The notes: a model not told the origin generated them from the sequence alone. A DNA stretch of 64,000 bases from DATHXC01 sp035459965 (GCA_035459965.1 DATHXC010000007.1:124001-188000); one strand, 5' to 3'; shown: positions 17,687 to 25,499, numbered from the stretch's first letter. Made by a program: numbers and translations.

Positions 17687-18760
17687 TTAGGCGTTTGCCA
17701 GCGCTGGTTCGGGATTGGCCGCCTGTAAAGGCAACTGTGCAACGATATTGCGCCATGCCTCCAGCTCTGGCTTGCCCGGCTTACGTTCGCCGAAGAACTG
17801 CGCCATCATCTCGCCATCGGCATCGTAAAGCTCCAGCGAAGTCACCATGCCATCGACGGTTGGTTTTTTCACTACCCAGCTTTGCGCAATCAGGTCTGTG
17901 CGCAGGTGCAGGTTGAAGCCGTCATCCAATACGTTAATCCACGGCCCCATCTCTTTCACATTCTGGATCGCACCAGTGTGGATCTGGATATTGCCGGGGT
18001 TGCCGACAAAGCACATGATGCTGGTGCCATCAGCCGCCGCAGTTTCCAGTATCTGTTTCACCGCGTTGTTATCGACCTGGTAAGCATGGTCGGCAGGGGC
18101 CATTCGCATGGCCTGTATGCGATTCACACCAAACTTGCGCATCACCATGAAAAAGTCATGCGTATCTTTCATCGCTAGCCATGCGCTGGCAAAACCTTGC
18201 TGGTCAATTTCACTTTCAGGCTTGGGCTGTGCTGGCGCGGCGATTGGCTCAACCGTTTGGCCCGGTGATTGATCGGGATGCTCAAATGCTTCCACCAACC
18301 AATGCCAGGCCTTCAGGTTGCTGAATTCCTTGAGGTGGATTTTATGTACCGCGGTGCCGCTGGCATCAAAAAACTGCAGGCTATGCTGCTCGCCTTTATC
18401 TGATTGCTCCGTAACGGCATAACCATGCTTCCAGTGCGAGTAGAAAATGCGCATATCAATCTCGCGTCCCAACACCATGCCGACATGGTCGTAGGACACA
18501 TTTTCATAAGTGCCGATTTTCTCGTGCACGGTGCTTTCGTTGCGTGTCAGTGCCATCACACGACCCAGTCTTGGAACGGCAGCAATGATCTCGTGAAATG
18601 GTCCGCGTAAACGAATAGCCTCACGGCCAATTGAATTAGCAATGGCCTCGCATTCGCTGATACCGATTGCCTGTGCTGCCTCGCGATTGCGTAGTTTTTT
18701 CACTTGCTTGATCTGGCGAAACGCCTGGTATTGCACTTCATGAGTCGCTAGTTGTGTCAT
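17687..18760 (-). CDS. hmuS: Haem-degrading/trafficking factor HmuS
   Basis: The 357-residue protein is a duplicated HmuS/ChuS/HemS fold: an N-terminal half (about 40-175) with EAIANSIG, VMALTRNESTVHEKIGTYEN and a C-terminal half (about 200-345) with VMRKFGVNRIQAMRMAP and MCFVGNPGNIQIHTG. These cytoplasmic proteins bind haem after import and open the ring or pass it on. A GGAG site precedes the ATG. It lies 40 bases downstream of the receptor gene and just before hmuTUV, which makes the haem assignment of the locus secure. Confidence 0.93.
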   Translation of the reverse strand: MTQLATHEVQYQAFRQIKQVKKLRNREAAQAIGISECEAIANSIGREAIRLRGPFHEIIAAVPRLGRVMALTRNESTVHEKIGTYENVSYDHVGMVLGREIDMRIFYSHWKHGYAVTEQSDKGEQHSLQFFDASGTAVHKIHLKEFSNLKAWHWLVEAFEHPDQSPGQTVEPIAAPAQPKPESEIDQQGFASAWLAMKDTHDFFMVMRKFGVNRIQAMRMAPADHAYQVDNNAVKQILETAAADGTSIMCFVGNPGNIQIHTGAIQNVKEMGPWINVLDDGFNLHLRTDLIAQSWVVKKPTVDGMVTSLELYDADGEMMAQFFGERKPGKPELEAWRNIVAQLPLQAANPEPALANA

Positions 18761-18800
18761 GGTGGTCTCCTTTGAAATTCGGTTAAATTGACAAATCAGT

Positions 18801-21119
18801 TTAGTAAGTCAGTTCTGCCACAAAGCGCAGATTGCGGCCGGGTGCAGGCAGGCCGATGCTGCCGCCGAAGCCACCGTCCAGGTTGTATTGTTTGTTGGCG
18901 AGGTTTTCGCCGATAAGCCTGAAGCCGAGGTATTCATTTACCCGATAGTGAATGCCAGCATTGAATAGCTCATAGCCATCCTGCTTGCCGAACACTAAGC
19001 TACCATTGGATATATCGCCAGATTCCACCACAGTACGGCTGGATACCTTGCGGTAATTGATATTGACGTTCAGAGATTTAGTGAGATCAGCTCCCAGTGT
19101 GACGCTCAACGCATTGCCGGGCACGGTATATAACGGGAAGCGCCCTTGGCCGGTGTATAACAACTGGTCTGGTGGCGGGAACACAGTTGGATCAAGCTTT
19201 GGGCGAAAATCAGTAGAAGTTGCACCCGCTGTTCTGGAATATGCCATTCTGCTATACACCATGCGATAGCTCATTGTGCTTTCGAATTCAATACCGTTAC
19301 GGGTTTCCTTACCGCGCTGGACGATATCGCCATCAGAAGTCTCTCCAAGAGAGTACAAAAGTCTTGATGTATTAATATGAAAATAGGTGAACTTTGTAGT
19401 TAACTGGGCAGAGGTATCAAATAAACGAGGGTTTCGATAACTGATGCCAGCTTCTGTTGATTCTGACAATTGTGGTTTATACAAGTCACCACAAATACCT
19501 GAGGCTGGTCCACTTGGCATATTGTAGGGAGTACAACGACTGCCAAAACCACCCTGGCTAAAATATTCATCCAGCAATGGCGGGCGGAAGCCCTGACCAT
19601 AGTTGCTGAATAGAGTCAATCGCTTGGGGATGAGGTCATAAGCCAAGCCCAAGCTGTAGGTGCGCTGATTAATCTCGACTTTAGTGTCCTCTTTATTCTG
19701 CCTCAGGATTTTTTCTGTGCCTCCTGAAGCCTCAACTTTAACTTTATCCCAGCGTACACCTGGTGTAATAGTGAGTGCACCAAGCTCAAAGCGTGGTTGT
19801 AAATAGATGGCGTTGGTAGTTTTTATGCCGGGTGGTGCGGCTGCGTTAAAGCCATTTGGATATTTGGCTTGGTTGTAATTAAGATTCTCGGACACGCGAG
19901 TGACGTCTCTGTCGCTCTCATTAAATTGATAGCCAGAAAGTAGCGAGACTTTTAGCTGTTCGTTTTCAAATATTCTAGATTTATTTGCAATATCAATGGT
20001 TTCAGTTTTGTATTCATATACATCGGTCAGGTTGCCTGGGCAGCGTGTATTAGTATTGATGTTGTTGAAAGGGATGTTGTTAATATGAAAAATAGTACCT
20101 TTGCATGAAAATGGTGGCGGCGGCAAAGGGTTGGTAAATGTATTTTCCTGCGGCGGTATAAAGTCCTCCAGATTGGTATGTCCTTTACCATAAATCGCTT
20201 TTAGGTCTACCCACTTGTTATCTGGCGTGAAATGTAATGTTTCAGACCACGTCAAATCATCAATACTGCGTATTACGTAACCAAAGCCAGCAGGTCCGCT
20301 GCCTGTTGCATCGTAAGGCTGCAAACCACTATCTTTAAATGAGACGATAGATGTCGTGAGCTTCAGGTTGTCAGTTGGGAACAGACTGACCTTGAGTAGC
20401 TTGGAGATGGACTCAATTGCCGAAGTTGCCAGTTTTGAACCATCTGCCAATGTGATGTTGTTGGATTGGCGGTTGGAGTAATTGTAGAGAATGTCGATGC
20501 GCTCATCAGGGCGGCCATACACCATGTAAGACCGTGAGTATTCATCGTTATTGTTGGCGTATCCAAATTTGCTGCGTGCACCATATTTCTGGCCAGGCTT
20601 TAGCAGGTCGGCAGCATCTTTTGTTGTGGCGATTATAGTGCCGCCTAGTGAACCCGCACCGCTGGTGATTTGCGGGCCGCGCTGTACTTCTATGGATTTA
20701 AGCAGTTCTGGTTCAATGAAAGTGCCGCCCATGCGATATTTTTCAAAGCCTTTGGGCACACCATCCACCTTGACTGCAACATCTTCGTTATCTGTATAGC
20801 CTCGTACATTAAACGTCATGCCGCTGGGACGCGGGCCGCCACTCACACTGACGCCCGGTACGTCGCGAATAGCATCAAAAACAGTAGCAGGCTGTGTGCG
20901 CTCCAGATCTTTAGCCGTGATGGTGGTAATAGATTGCGTAGGATCTATACTGATATCCTTGATTTTTCCAGCATTAACCTTTACTTCAGGCAATGCGGTT
21001 GCTTCTTCTTTTTTTTGCTCTGCTTCTGCTGATAATGCTGCGGTTGGACTAAGCGTGAGCAATGCCGTTAGCCAGCATAAGGTGATTGCTATCAGGGATA
21101 GTTTGTCTTGCGTTTGCAT
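18801..21119 (-). CDS. hmuR: TonB-dependent haem/haemoglobin receptor
   Basis: This 772-residue outer-membrane receptor has a signal peptide, a plug domain (about 55-165, with ITAKDLERTQPATVFDAIRDVPGVSVSGG and VRGYTDNEDVAVKVDG) and a 22-strand barrel ending in the terminal aromatic FVAELTY. A GFRPPLLDEYF segment and YRNPRLF occupy the place of the FRAP/NPNL motifs of haem receptors, but they are not exact matches. Position directly before hmuSTUV supports haem or haemoprotein as ligand. It moves its ligand to the periplasm using TonB-ExbBD energy; those genes are not in this window. Confidence 0.9.
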   Translation of the reverse strand: MQTQDKLSLIAITLCWLTALLTLSPTAALSAEAEQKKEEATALPEVKVNAGKIKDISIDPTQSITTITAKDLERTQPATVFDAIRDVPGVSVSGGPRPSGMTFNVRGYTDNEDVAVKVDGVPKGFEKYRMGGTFIEPELLKSIEVQRGPQITSGAGSLGGTIIATTKDAADLLKPGQKYGARSKFGYANNNDEYSRSYMVYGRPDERIDILYNYSNRQSNNITLADGSKLATSAIESISKLLKVSLFPTDNLKLTTSIVSFKDSGLQPYDATGSGPAGFGYVIRSIDDLTWSETLHFTPDNKWVDLKAIYGKGHTNLEDFIPPQENTFTNPLPPPPFSCKGTIFHINNIPFNNINTNTRCPGNLTDVYEYKTETIDIANKSRIFENEQLKVSLLSGYQFNESDRDVTRVSENLNYNQAKYPNGFNAAAPPGIKTTNAIYLQPRFELGALTITPGVRWDKVKVEASGGTEKILRQNKEDTKVEINQRTYSLGLAYDLIPKRLTLFSNYGQGFRPPLLDEYFSQGGFGSRCTPYNMPSGPASGICGDLYKPQLSESTEAGISYRNPRLFDTSAQLTTKFTYFHINTSRLLYSLGETSDGDIVQRGKETRNGIEFESTMSYRMVYSRMAYSRTAGATSTDFRPKLDPTVFPPPDQLLYTGQGRFPLYTVPGNALSVTLGADLTKSLNVNINYRKVSSRTVVESGDISNGSLVFGKQDGYELFNAGIHYRVNEYLGFRLIGENLANKQYNLDGGFGGSIGLPAPGRNLRFVAELTY

Positions 21120-21158
21120 GGCTACCTGTTGTGGGATTTATTGTCTGGCTTTTGGTTT

Positions 21159-21192
21159 GCCCCGGTGTCATCAAGAAGAATGACATCGGGGC
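21159..21192 (-). other. Intercistronic 13-bp hairpin between second PEP-CTERM gene and receptor
   Basis: GCCCCGGTGTCAT (21159-21171) pairs with ATGACATCGGGGC (21180-21192), with one G-U/A-C position depending on strand and an 8-base loop. It fills the 93-bp gap between the PEP-CTERM gene and hmuR on the minus strand. There is no U tract, so partial termination or mRNA 3'-end protection is more likely than full termination. Confidence 0.55.
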
Positions 21193-21212
21193 AAGTTAGC
21201 TAGGCAATTCGA

Positions 21213-21857
21213 CTAGGCAACAAAAGCGCGTTTTTGACTACGCTTGCGGCTCATGAAACCGACTAAACCAAGGCCTGCCAACATCATGGCGTAGGTCTCT
21301 GGTTCTGGTACTGCAGTTACGGTAGACAGGCTGAGTTGATCCAGCAGTACATGAGGAGCTGAACCACTAAACTTGAATGTATAGAGCTCGCCTGCGGTGA
21401 CATTAGCCCACTTCCAGAAAACTTCTTGTTCTACGCCTTGTGATGCAGAAGCGGTATATGCTAGTACGTTAGTGGCACTGATGCCATTCAGCGTTGCGGT
21501 GGTCGATAAGAAGTTGCCTTGGGTAGCAGCGCGCAGGTAAACATCGAAAACACCGCTGGATGCAGTCAGTGTTGCAGTGAAGCTGGCAACGCTATTGAAA
21601 GTGTAAATGTCCCCGCTGAACAGGAATGGGCTGTTTGGTGTGCCAGATGGACTAACAGTCAGCGTTGCATCGCTGCCGAACTGAGGTGTGGTGTTATTGC
21701 TGGCAGATGCAAAGTTATTCCACTCTGCATGTTCGCTCAGAGTGGCAGTGCCCCATGGGTTAGCTGAATCCCATGCGTTGGCGGTAGCTGAAGCGGTTCC
21801 GCTGAAAGCAACGCATGATGCAAGGGCTAATAATGATAATTTGGATGCGAGTGACAT
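21213..21857 (-). CDS. PEP-CTERM sorted protein (second of two paralogues in haem locus)
   Basis: The 214-residue protein has a signal peptide (MSLASKLSLLALASCVAFSG then TASA) and a C-terminal PEP-CTERM sorting signal starting VPEP at 183-186, followed by a hydrophobic helix and a basic end (SRKRSQKR). Exosortase recognises this signal and places the protein at the cell surface or in exopolysaccharide. The mature part has about 155 residues, with Trp-rich WDSANPWGTATLSEHAEWN near the start, shared with the neighbouring paralogue. No known enzyme motif is seen. An AAGGA site precedes the start. Its place between a HemP-like gene and hmuR suggests a role in haem capture, which is inference. Confidence 0.87.
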   Translation of the reverse strand: MSLASKLSLLALASCVAFSGTASATANAWDSANPWGTATLSEHAEWNNFASASNNTTPQFGSDATLTVSPSGTPNSPFLFSGDIYTFNSVASFTATLTASSGVFDVYLRAATQGNFLSTTATLNGISATNVLAYTASASQGVEQEVFWKWANVTAGELYTFKFSGSAPHVLLDQLSLSTVTAVPEPETYAMMLAGLGLVGFMSRKRSQKRAFVA

Positions 21858-21885
21858 ATAAATCCTTTTAATTAAATATAGTGAT

Positions 21886-21916
21886 CCACATCCGAAAGAT
21901 TGCCTTTCGGATGTGG
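21886..21916 (-). other. Perfect 13-bp hairpin between the two PEP-CTERM genes
   Basis: CCACATCCGAAAG (21886-21898) is exactly complementary to CTTTCGGATGTGG (21904-21916) around a five-base loop. It sits in the 78-bp gap between the two paralogues. No immediate U run follows on the minus strand, so it could be an attenuator or an mRNA stabiliser that sets a different dose for the two proteins. Confidence 0.6.
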
Positions 21917-21935
21917 TGGCTTAGTGCAGTTAACT

Positions 21936-22601
21936 TTATGATTTTTTTGAGCGACGACGTGCTACAAAGCCCATCAGGCCAAGGCCTGAAAGCATCATGG
22001 CGTAGGTTTCTGGCTCTGGGACTGCAGCTACTGGGCCTGTGGGGATGGTCGGAATTGCTACGGTCGCTAGAGCCAGCTGATCCAAGCTCATGCTACTTTC
22101 AAGTGAACCGAATCTGAAAGTGTAGAGAGAGCTTCCTGTGACATTGCTCCACTTCCAGAAAGTTTCAATTTCACTGCCGCCAAAGCCACCCAGAGTAGCG
22201 ACTACTACGCTGGTTTTGGTTGCAGATACGCCGTTAAGCAATGCTGTTGGAACTGGCGCGGTGCCAAGGGTGCCGATACGCAGATAAACATCAAATAACC
22301 CTGATGTGCTACCGGCTAGAGTTGCAGTGAAGTTAGTAGCGGCAGAGAAGCTGTAAATGTTACCGCCACCAGTGAGGAACGCTTGGCCAGTGTTCTCTTT
22401 GACGCTACCTGTGCCACTGCCAGCAACTTCTGGACTATTGTCGGTGGTACCACCAAAGACATTCCATGCAGCAAATTCGCTCAGTGTGGAAGTGCCCCAT
22501 GGATTAGGGGTGTCCCATACATCGCTTGCAGCAAATGCTGAGCCGCTGAATGCGATGCCCATTGCCAGTGTTAATGCAGATAGTTTGATTGATACAGACA
22601 T
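21936..22601 (-). CDS. PEP-CTERM sorted protein (first of two paralogues in haem locus)
   Basis: From the ATG at 22601 this is a 221-residue protein; the frame is open 114 bases further upstream, but the chosen start has a GAGG site and begins directly with the signal peptide MSVSIKLSALTLAMGIAFSG. The sorting signal starts VPEP at 194-197 and ends in ARRRSKKS. WDTPNPWGTSTLSEFAAWN near the mature N-terminus and IETFWKWSNVTGSSLYTFRFG later match the paralogue (EVFWKWANVTAGELYTFKFSG). The two genes are therefore a tandem duplication that has diverged. No enzyme motif is visible. The 143-bp leader is predicted to be highly structured. Confidence 0.87.
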   Translation of the reverse strand: MSVSIKLSALTLAMGIAFSGSAFAASDVWDTPNPWGTSTLSEFAAWNVFGGTTDNSPEVAGSGTGSVKENTGQAFLTGGGNIYSFSAATNFTATLAGSTSGLFDVYLRIGTLGTAPVPTALLNGVSATKTSVVVATLGGFGGSEIETFWKWSNVTGSSLYTFRFGSLESSMSLDQLALATVAIPTIPTGPVAAVPEPETYAMMLSGLGLMGFVARRRSKKS

Positions 22602-22630
22602 AATAATACCTCGTAGATAATGCCGTTGAC

Positions 22631-22727
22631 CCTTCCTCATGAAGGCGCTTGCGGGCGAAAAATTCAACAGTACAATCCACGGTCTCGCACCGTTGGACAA
22701 TTTACTGACAGCCAATTGCTGGCTATC
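22631..22727 (-). other. Structured intergenic leader with three hairpins upstream of first PEP-CTERM gene
   Basis: Three hairpins follow each other on the minus strand: GATAGCCA/TGGCTGTC (22727-22707, one G-U), TCCAACGGT/ACCGTGGA (22697-22676, one bulge), and CCTTC/GAAGG (22645-22631). They occupy most of the gap between the HemP-like stop and the PEP-CTERM start. The first may terminate or protect the small-gene mRNA; the others would be in the PEP-CTERM leader. No known riboswitch consensus was recognised. Confidence 0.4.
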
Positions 22728-22744
22728 AAAACGGTTAACGCTAA

Positions 22745-22978
22745 TCAGTCGTTACGGACTTGCTCGATTTTAGATTCAACAGATTCTGATTGCTCTATGC
22801 TTTGTGGCTGAAAGTCCACCACAAAGCGATATTGCTTACCACAATCAATAATGACTTCCTTCTGGCCTCGACGCAGCAGGCGCATATCGACTTTTAGCGT
22901 ACCAAAGCCGTCATGCTTCATCAGCTCATCAAAGAGCTGAAGCAGACATACTTTTACAGGGGCTTTGATGGGTAACAT
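22745..22978 (-). CDS. Small HemP/HmuP-like protein, first gene of Fur-controlled haem locus
   Basis: The protein has 77 residues. Its centre, VDMRLLRRGQKEVIIDCGKQYRF style, resembles the short HemP/HmuP family pattern (xDSxxLLxGxRExxIxHxGxxYRL), with conserved G, E, I and YR positions. HemP/HmuP proteins are small activators needed for haem-receptor expression in some alpha- and betaproteobacteria. The N-terminal 30 residues are extra. The promoter upstream has a strong Fur box, and the gene leads into the PEP-CTERM pair and the hmu genes. The ribosome site is poor. The similarity is weak by eye, so this could be an unrelated small iron-regulated protein. Confidence 0.6.
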   Translation of the reverse strand: MLPIKAPVKVCLLQLFDELMKHDGFGTLKVDMRLLRRGQKEVIIDCGKQYRFVVDFQPQSIEQSESVESKIEQVRND

Positions 22979-23013
22979 ATTTGCTTGTTTTGCTACGTAA
23001 CAATTAATGACCT

Positions 23014-23046
23014 ACAAATGATAATCATTCTCATCTGAAAGTGCAA
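23014..23046 (-). promoter_or_regulatory. Fur-box promoter of the haem locus
   Basis: On the minus strand TTGCAC (23046-23041) and TATCAT (23023-23018) form a -35/-10 pair with a 17-bp spacer. The 19-bp window 23014-23032 matches the Fur consensus GATAATGATAATCATTATC at 15 of 19 positions, including the unbroken core ATGATAATCATT at 23018-23029. The Fur site covers the -10 box, the standard way for Fe-Fur to block transcription. It is about 40 bp upstream of the HemP-like start and about 100 bp from the divergent ZIP gene. Confidence 0.85.
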
Positions 23047-23121
23047 TATCTAATTTGTAAGTTTCATTTACAACTCATCCAGTTAAAGCTCAAACATATG
23101 CTGGAAATTTGGTATATCCCG

Positions 23122-23127
23122 TATAAT
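23122..23127 (+). promoter_or_regulatory. Consensus -10 box very close to the ZIP gene start
   Basis: A perfect TATAAT lies only nine bases upstream of the ATG at 23136, and no Shine-Dalgarno sequence is present between them. A transcript started the usual 6-8 bases downstream would begin almost at the initiation codon. The -35 region is not well conserved. Confidence 0.5.
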
Positions 23128-23135
23128 TGCGCGCT

Positions 23136-23915
23136 ATGTCTACATTACTTGCCATTATTTTGACCAGCCTGGCTGGCGGTATTTTAAGCGTGATATGTGC
23201 TGCATTCGTAGCGCTGAATGCCCGCAGTGCATGGGTGCCCATGCTAATTAGCTACGCTATTGGCGCATTGCTGGGTGCTGTGTTCCTCGAAATTCTGCCG
23301 CATGCATTTAGCGTAGCGAGCAGCATCGAGAGCATGGCCGCAACTATTTTGCTTGGCATATTGCTGTTTTTCATATTGGAAAAACTGGTGCTCTGGCGTC
23401 ACTGTCATGGCGATGAATGTGAAGCACATGTGCATCACGACCATGCGCATCCTGAACATGATCACGGCCGCACTGGATTGATGATCATGGTAGGAGATAC
23501 CTTTCACAACTTTGTAGACGGTATCTTGATTGCCGCTGCGTTCATGCTCGATATCAAGCTGGGTTTTGTGACGGCGATTGCGATTATTGCGCATGAGATC
23601 CCACAGGAAGTGGGCGACTTTTTAATTCTGCTGCATTCGGGATATAGCAAGAAGCAGGCATTGTTGTTTAACCTGTTGTCGAGCCTTGCTACTGTAATTG
23701 GCGGCCTGGTCGCCTATTATTCATTGCAGTCTGTACAAAGTTGGATCCCTACAGTATTAGGCTTGGCGGCTGCTAGTATGATTTATGTCGCAGTGGCGGA
23801 TCTGATTCCTGGCTTGCATAAACGCACAGAGCTAAAAGCCACAGTGCAACAGGTGGTGTTAATCGTGCTTGGTATCGGATCCATCTGGCTGACCAAGTTT
23901 TTGCTCGAGGGCTGA
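23136..23915 (+). CDS. ZIP-family divalent metal transporter
   Basis: The 259-residue protein has about eight membrane helices and a cytoplasmic histidine-rich loop (CHGDECEAHVHHDHAHPEHD). The ZIP signature helices are visible as HNFVDGILIAAAFM and HEIPQEVGDFLILL, carrying the metal-binding His/Asp/Glu residues. ZIP transporters bring zinc, iron or manganese into the cytoplasm. A TTG nine bases upstream is in frame, but ATG is chosen. It diverges from the Fur-regulated haem locus; whether the same Fur site affects it is unknown. Its 3' end overlaps a small gene on the other strand. Confidence 0.9.
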   Translation: MSTLLAIILTSLAGGILSVICAAFVALNARSAWVPMLISYAIGALLGAVFLEILPHAFSVASSIESMAATILLGILLFFILEKLVLWRHCHGDECEAHVHHDHAHPEHDHGRTGLMIMVGDTFHNFVDGILIAAAFMLDIKLGFVTAIAIIAHEIPQEVGDFLILLHSGYSKKQALLFNLLSSLATVIGGLVAYYSLQSVQSWIPTVLGLAAASMIYVAVADLIPGLHKRTELKATVQQVVLIVLGIGSIWLTKFLLEG

Positions 23916-24092
23916 TTCAGTTTCAATTTTCTGCCTGTTACGTTTGCGCTGCGGAGCACCAAAAATCCAGACAAACAAGGCGCATGGCAACAAGCCATAA
24001 AATAAAAACGTGAGCATACCTGCCGTGATGCTCGCCTCAGTGGCAGCCATTAATGTCGTTACGTAAAGCCATGCGATAGCAACAATATACAT
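23859..24092 (-). CDS. Small two-helix membrane protein, unknown function
   Basis: The 77-residue protein has two hydrophobic segments (about 2-18 and 24-46; AGMLTFLFYGLLPCALFVWIFG) and a charged cytoplasmic tail with APQRKRNRQK. I recall similar small proteins (MxILAIAWLY..., TFLFYGLLPL.LFLWLFG) in betaproteobacteria but no function. It occupies a gap that would otherwise be empty and starts 20 bp from the divergent rimO start. Its last 57 bases overlap the end of the ZIP gene tail-to-tail. Confidence 0.7.
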   Translation of the reverse strand: MYIVAIAWLYVTTLMAATEASITAGMLTFLFYGLLPCALFVWIFGAPQRKRNRQKIETESALEQKLGQPDGSDTKHD

Positions 24093-24112
24093 ATTTAATT
24101 TAAGCGAGTTTT

Positions 24113-25468
24113 ATGAGTACAACGTTAACTAAATCAATCCCCAAAGTCGGCTTCGTGTCTCTGGGCTGCCCGAAGGCGGGCTCGGATGCAGAGCGCATTC
24201 TCACCCAATTACGGGCTGAAGGCTATGAAATTTCAGGCAGTTATGAAGATGCTGATCTGGTCGTCGTCAACACGTGCGGGTTCATAGACAGCGCGGTGGA
24301 AGAATCGTTAGATGCCATCGGCGAAGCCATCAATAAAAATGGCAAGGTGATTGTAACTGGCTGCCTGGGCGCCAAGAGTGGCGTGGTGCAAGCTGCACAC
24401 CCGAGCGTGCTGGCTGTTACTGGCCCGCATGCGCTGGAAGAAGTGATGACAGCTGTGCATTTCAATCTGCCGAAACCGCATGATCCCTATACCGATCTGG
24501 TGCCGCCACAAGGCATACGTTTAACACCTAATCACTATGCTTACCTGAAAATTTCAGAAGGCTGTAATCATCGTTGCAGCTTTTGCATCATCCCATCGAT
24601 GCGTGGTGATCTGGTGAGTCGTCCTATTGGCGATGTTTTGAATGAAGCGGAAAACCTGGTGAATGCTGGTGTTTCGGAAATTCTGGTGATTTCGCAGGAT
24701 ACCAGCGCGTATGGTGTTGATGTCAAATATCGCAGTGGCTTCTGGAATGGGCGCCCGGTCAAAACGCGTATGACAGAGCTGACTAAGTCGCTAAGCGAAC
24801 TTGGAGTCTGGGTGCGTTTGCACTATGTCTATCCCTATCCGCATGTGGATGAAGTGATTCCGTTGATGGCTGATGGATTGATACTGCCATATCTGGATGT
24901 GCCATTCCAGCATGCCAGCCCACGTATCCTCAAAGCCATGAAGCGCCCGGCAAGTAGCGAGAACAATCTGGCACGCATTAAGGCTTGGCGTGAAATCTGC
25001 CCGGATATCACAGTGCGTAGTACTTTTATTGCAGGCTTCCCCGGAGAAACGGAAGAAGACTTCCAGATGTTGCTGGATTTCCTCGAAGAAGCTCAGTTGG
25101 ACAGGGTGGGGTGCTTTGCCTACTCGGCTGTAGATGGCGCGAAAGCCAACGATTTACCGAATGCTGTACCAGAAGAATTAAAGCAAGAGCGCCTTGCACG
25201 GTTCATGCAAGTGCAAGAACGCATCAGCGCAGCCAAGTTGCAGGCTAAAGTTGGCAGCATCCAGACTGTGTTAGTCGATGAAGTGACTATCGACGAAGAT
25301 GGTGATTACGAGGCGATTGCCCGTACCAAGGCCGATGCACCAGAAATCGATGGTGTTGTCTATCTAGCAGACGCTGAAGGTTTGAATCCGGGTGATTTTG
25401 TGGATGTGCAGATTACCAAAGCAGATGGACATGACTTATGGGGTGGTCCACCAGATTCCTCATGGTAA
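24113..25468 (+). CDS. rimO: Ribosomal protein uS12 methylthiotransferase
   Basis: This radical-SAM enzyme adds a methylthio group to the conserved aspartate of S12. The 451-residue protein has the N-terminal UPF0004 cysteines C19, C55 and C84, the radical-SAM triad C151-C155-C158 (CNHRCSFC) and a C-terminal TRAM domain. VGFVSLGCPKAGSD at the start separates RimO from MiaB, which reads differently there. Normal length. It stands alone, with a short leader after the divergent small membrane gene. Confidence 0.96.
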   Translation: MSTTLTKSIPKVGFVSLGCPKAGSDAERILTQLRAEGYEISGSYEDADLVVVNTCGFIDSAVEESLDAIGEAINKNGKVIVTGCLGAKSGVVQAAHPSVLAVTGPHALEEVMTAVHFNLPKPHDPYTDLVPPQGIRLTPNHYAYLKISEGCNHRCSFCIIPSMRGDLVSRPIGDVLNEAENLVNAGVSEILVISQDTSAYGVDVKYRSGFWNGRPVKTRMTELTKSLSELGVWVRLHYVYPYPHVDEVIPLMADGLILPYLDVPFQHASPRILKAMKRPASSENNLARIKAWREICPDITVRSTFIAGFPGETEEDFQMLLDFLEEAQLDRVGCFAYSAVDGAKANDLPNAVPEELKQERLARFMQVQERISAAKLQAKVGSIQTVLVDEVTIDEDGDYEAIARTKADAPEIDGVVYLADAEGLNPGDFVDVQITKADGHDLWGGPPDSSW

Positions 25469-25499
25469 GCGGGGTTGCTGAAGCTAACTAAATCTGGAG

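Noticed and set aside
22631..22727. A c-di-GMP (GEMM) or other known riboswitch
   Set aside because: The hairpins are real, but the conserved GEMM core and other consensus motifs I know are absent.
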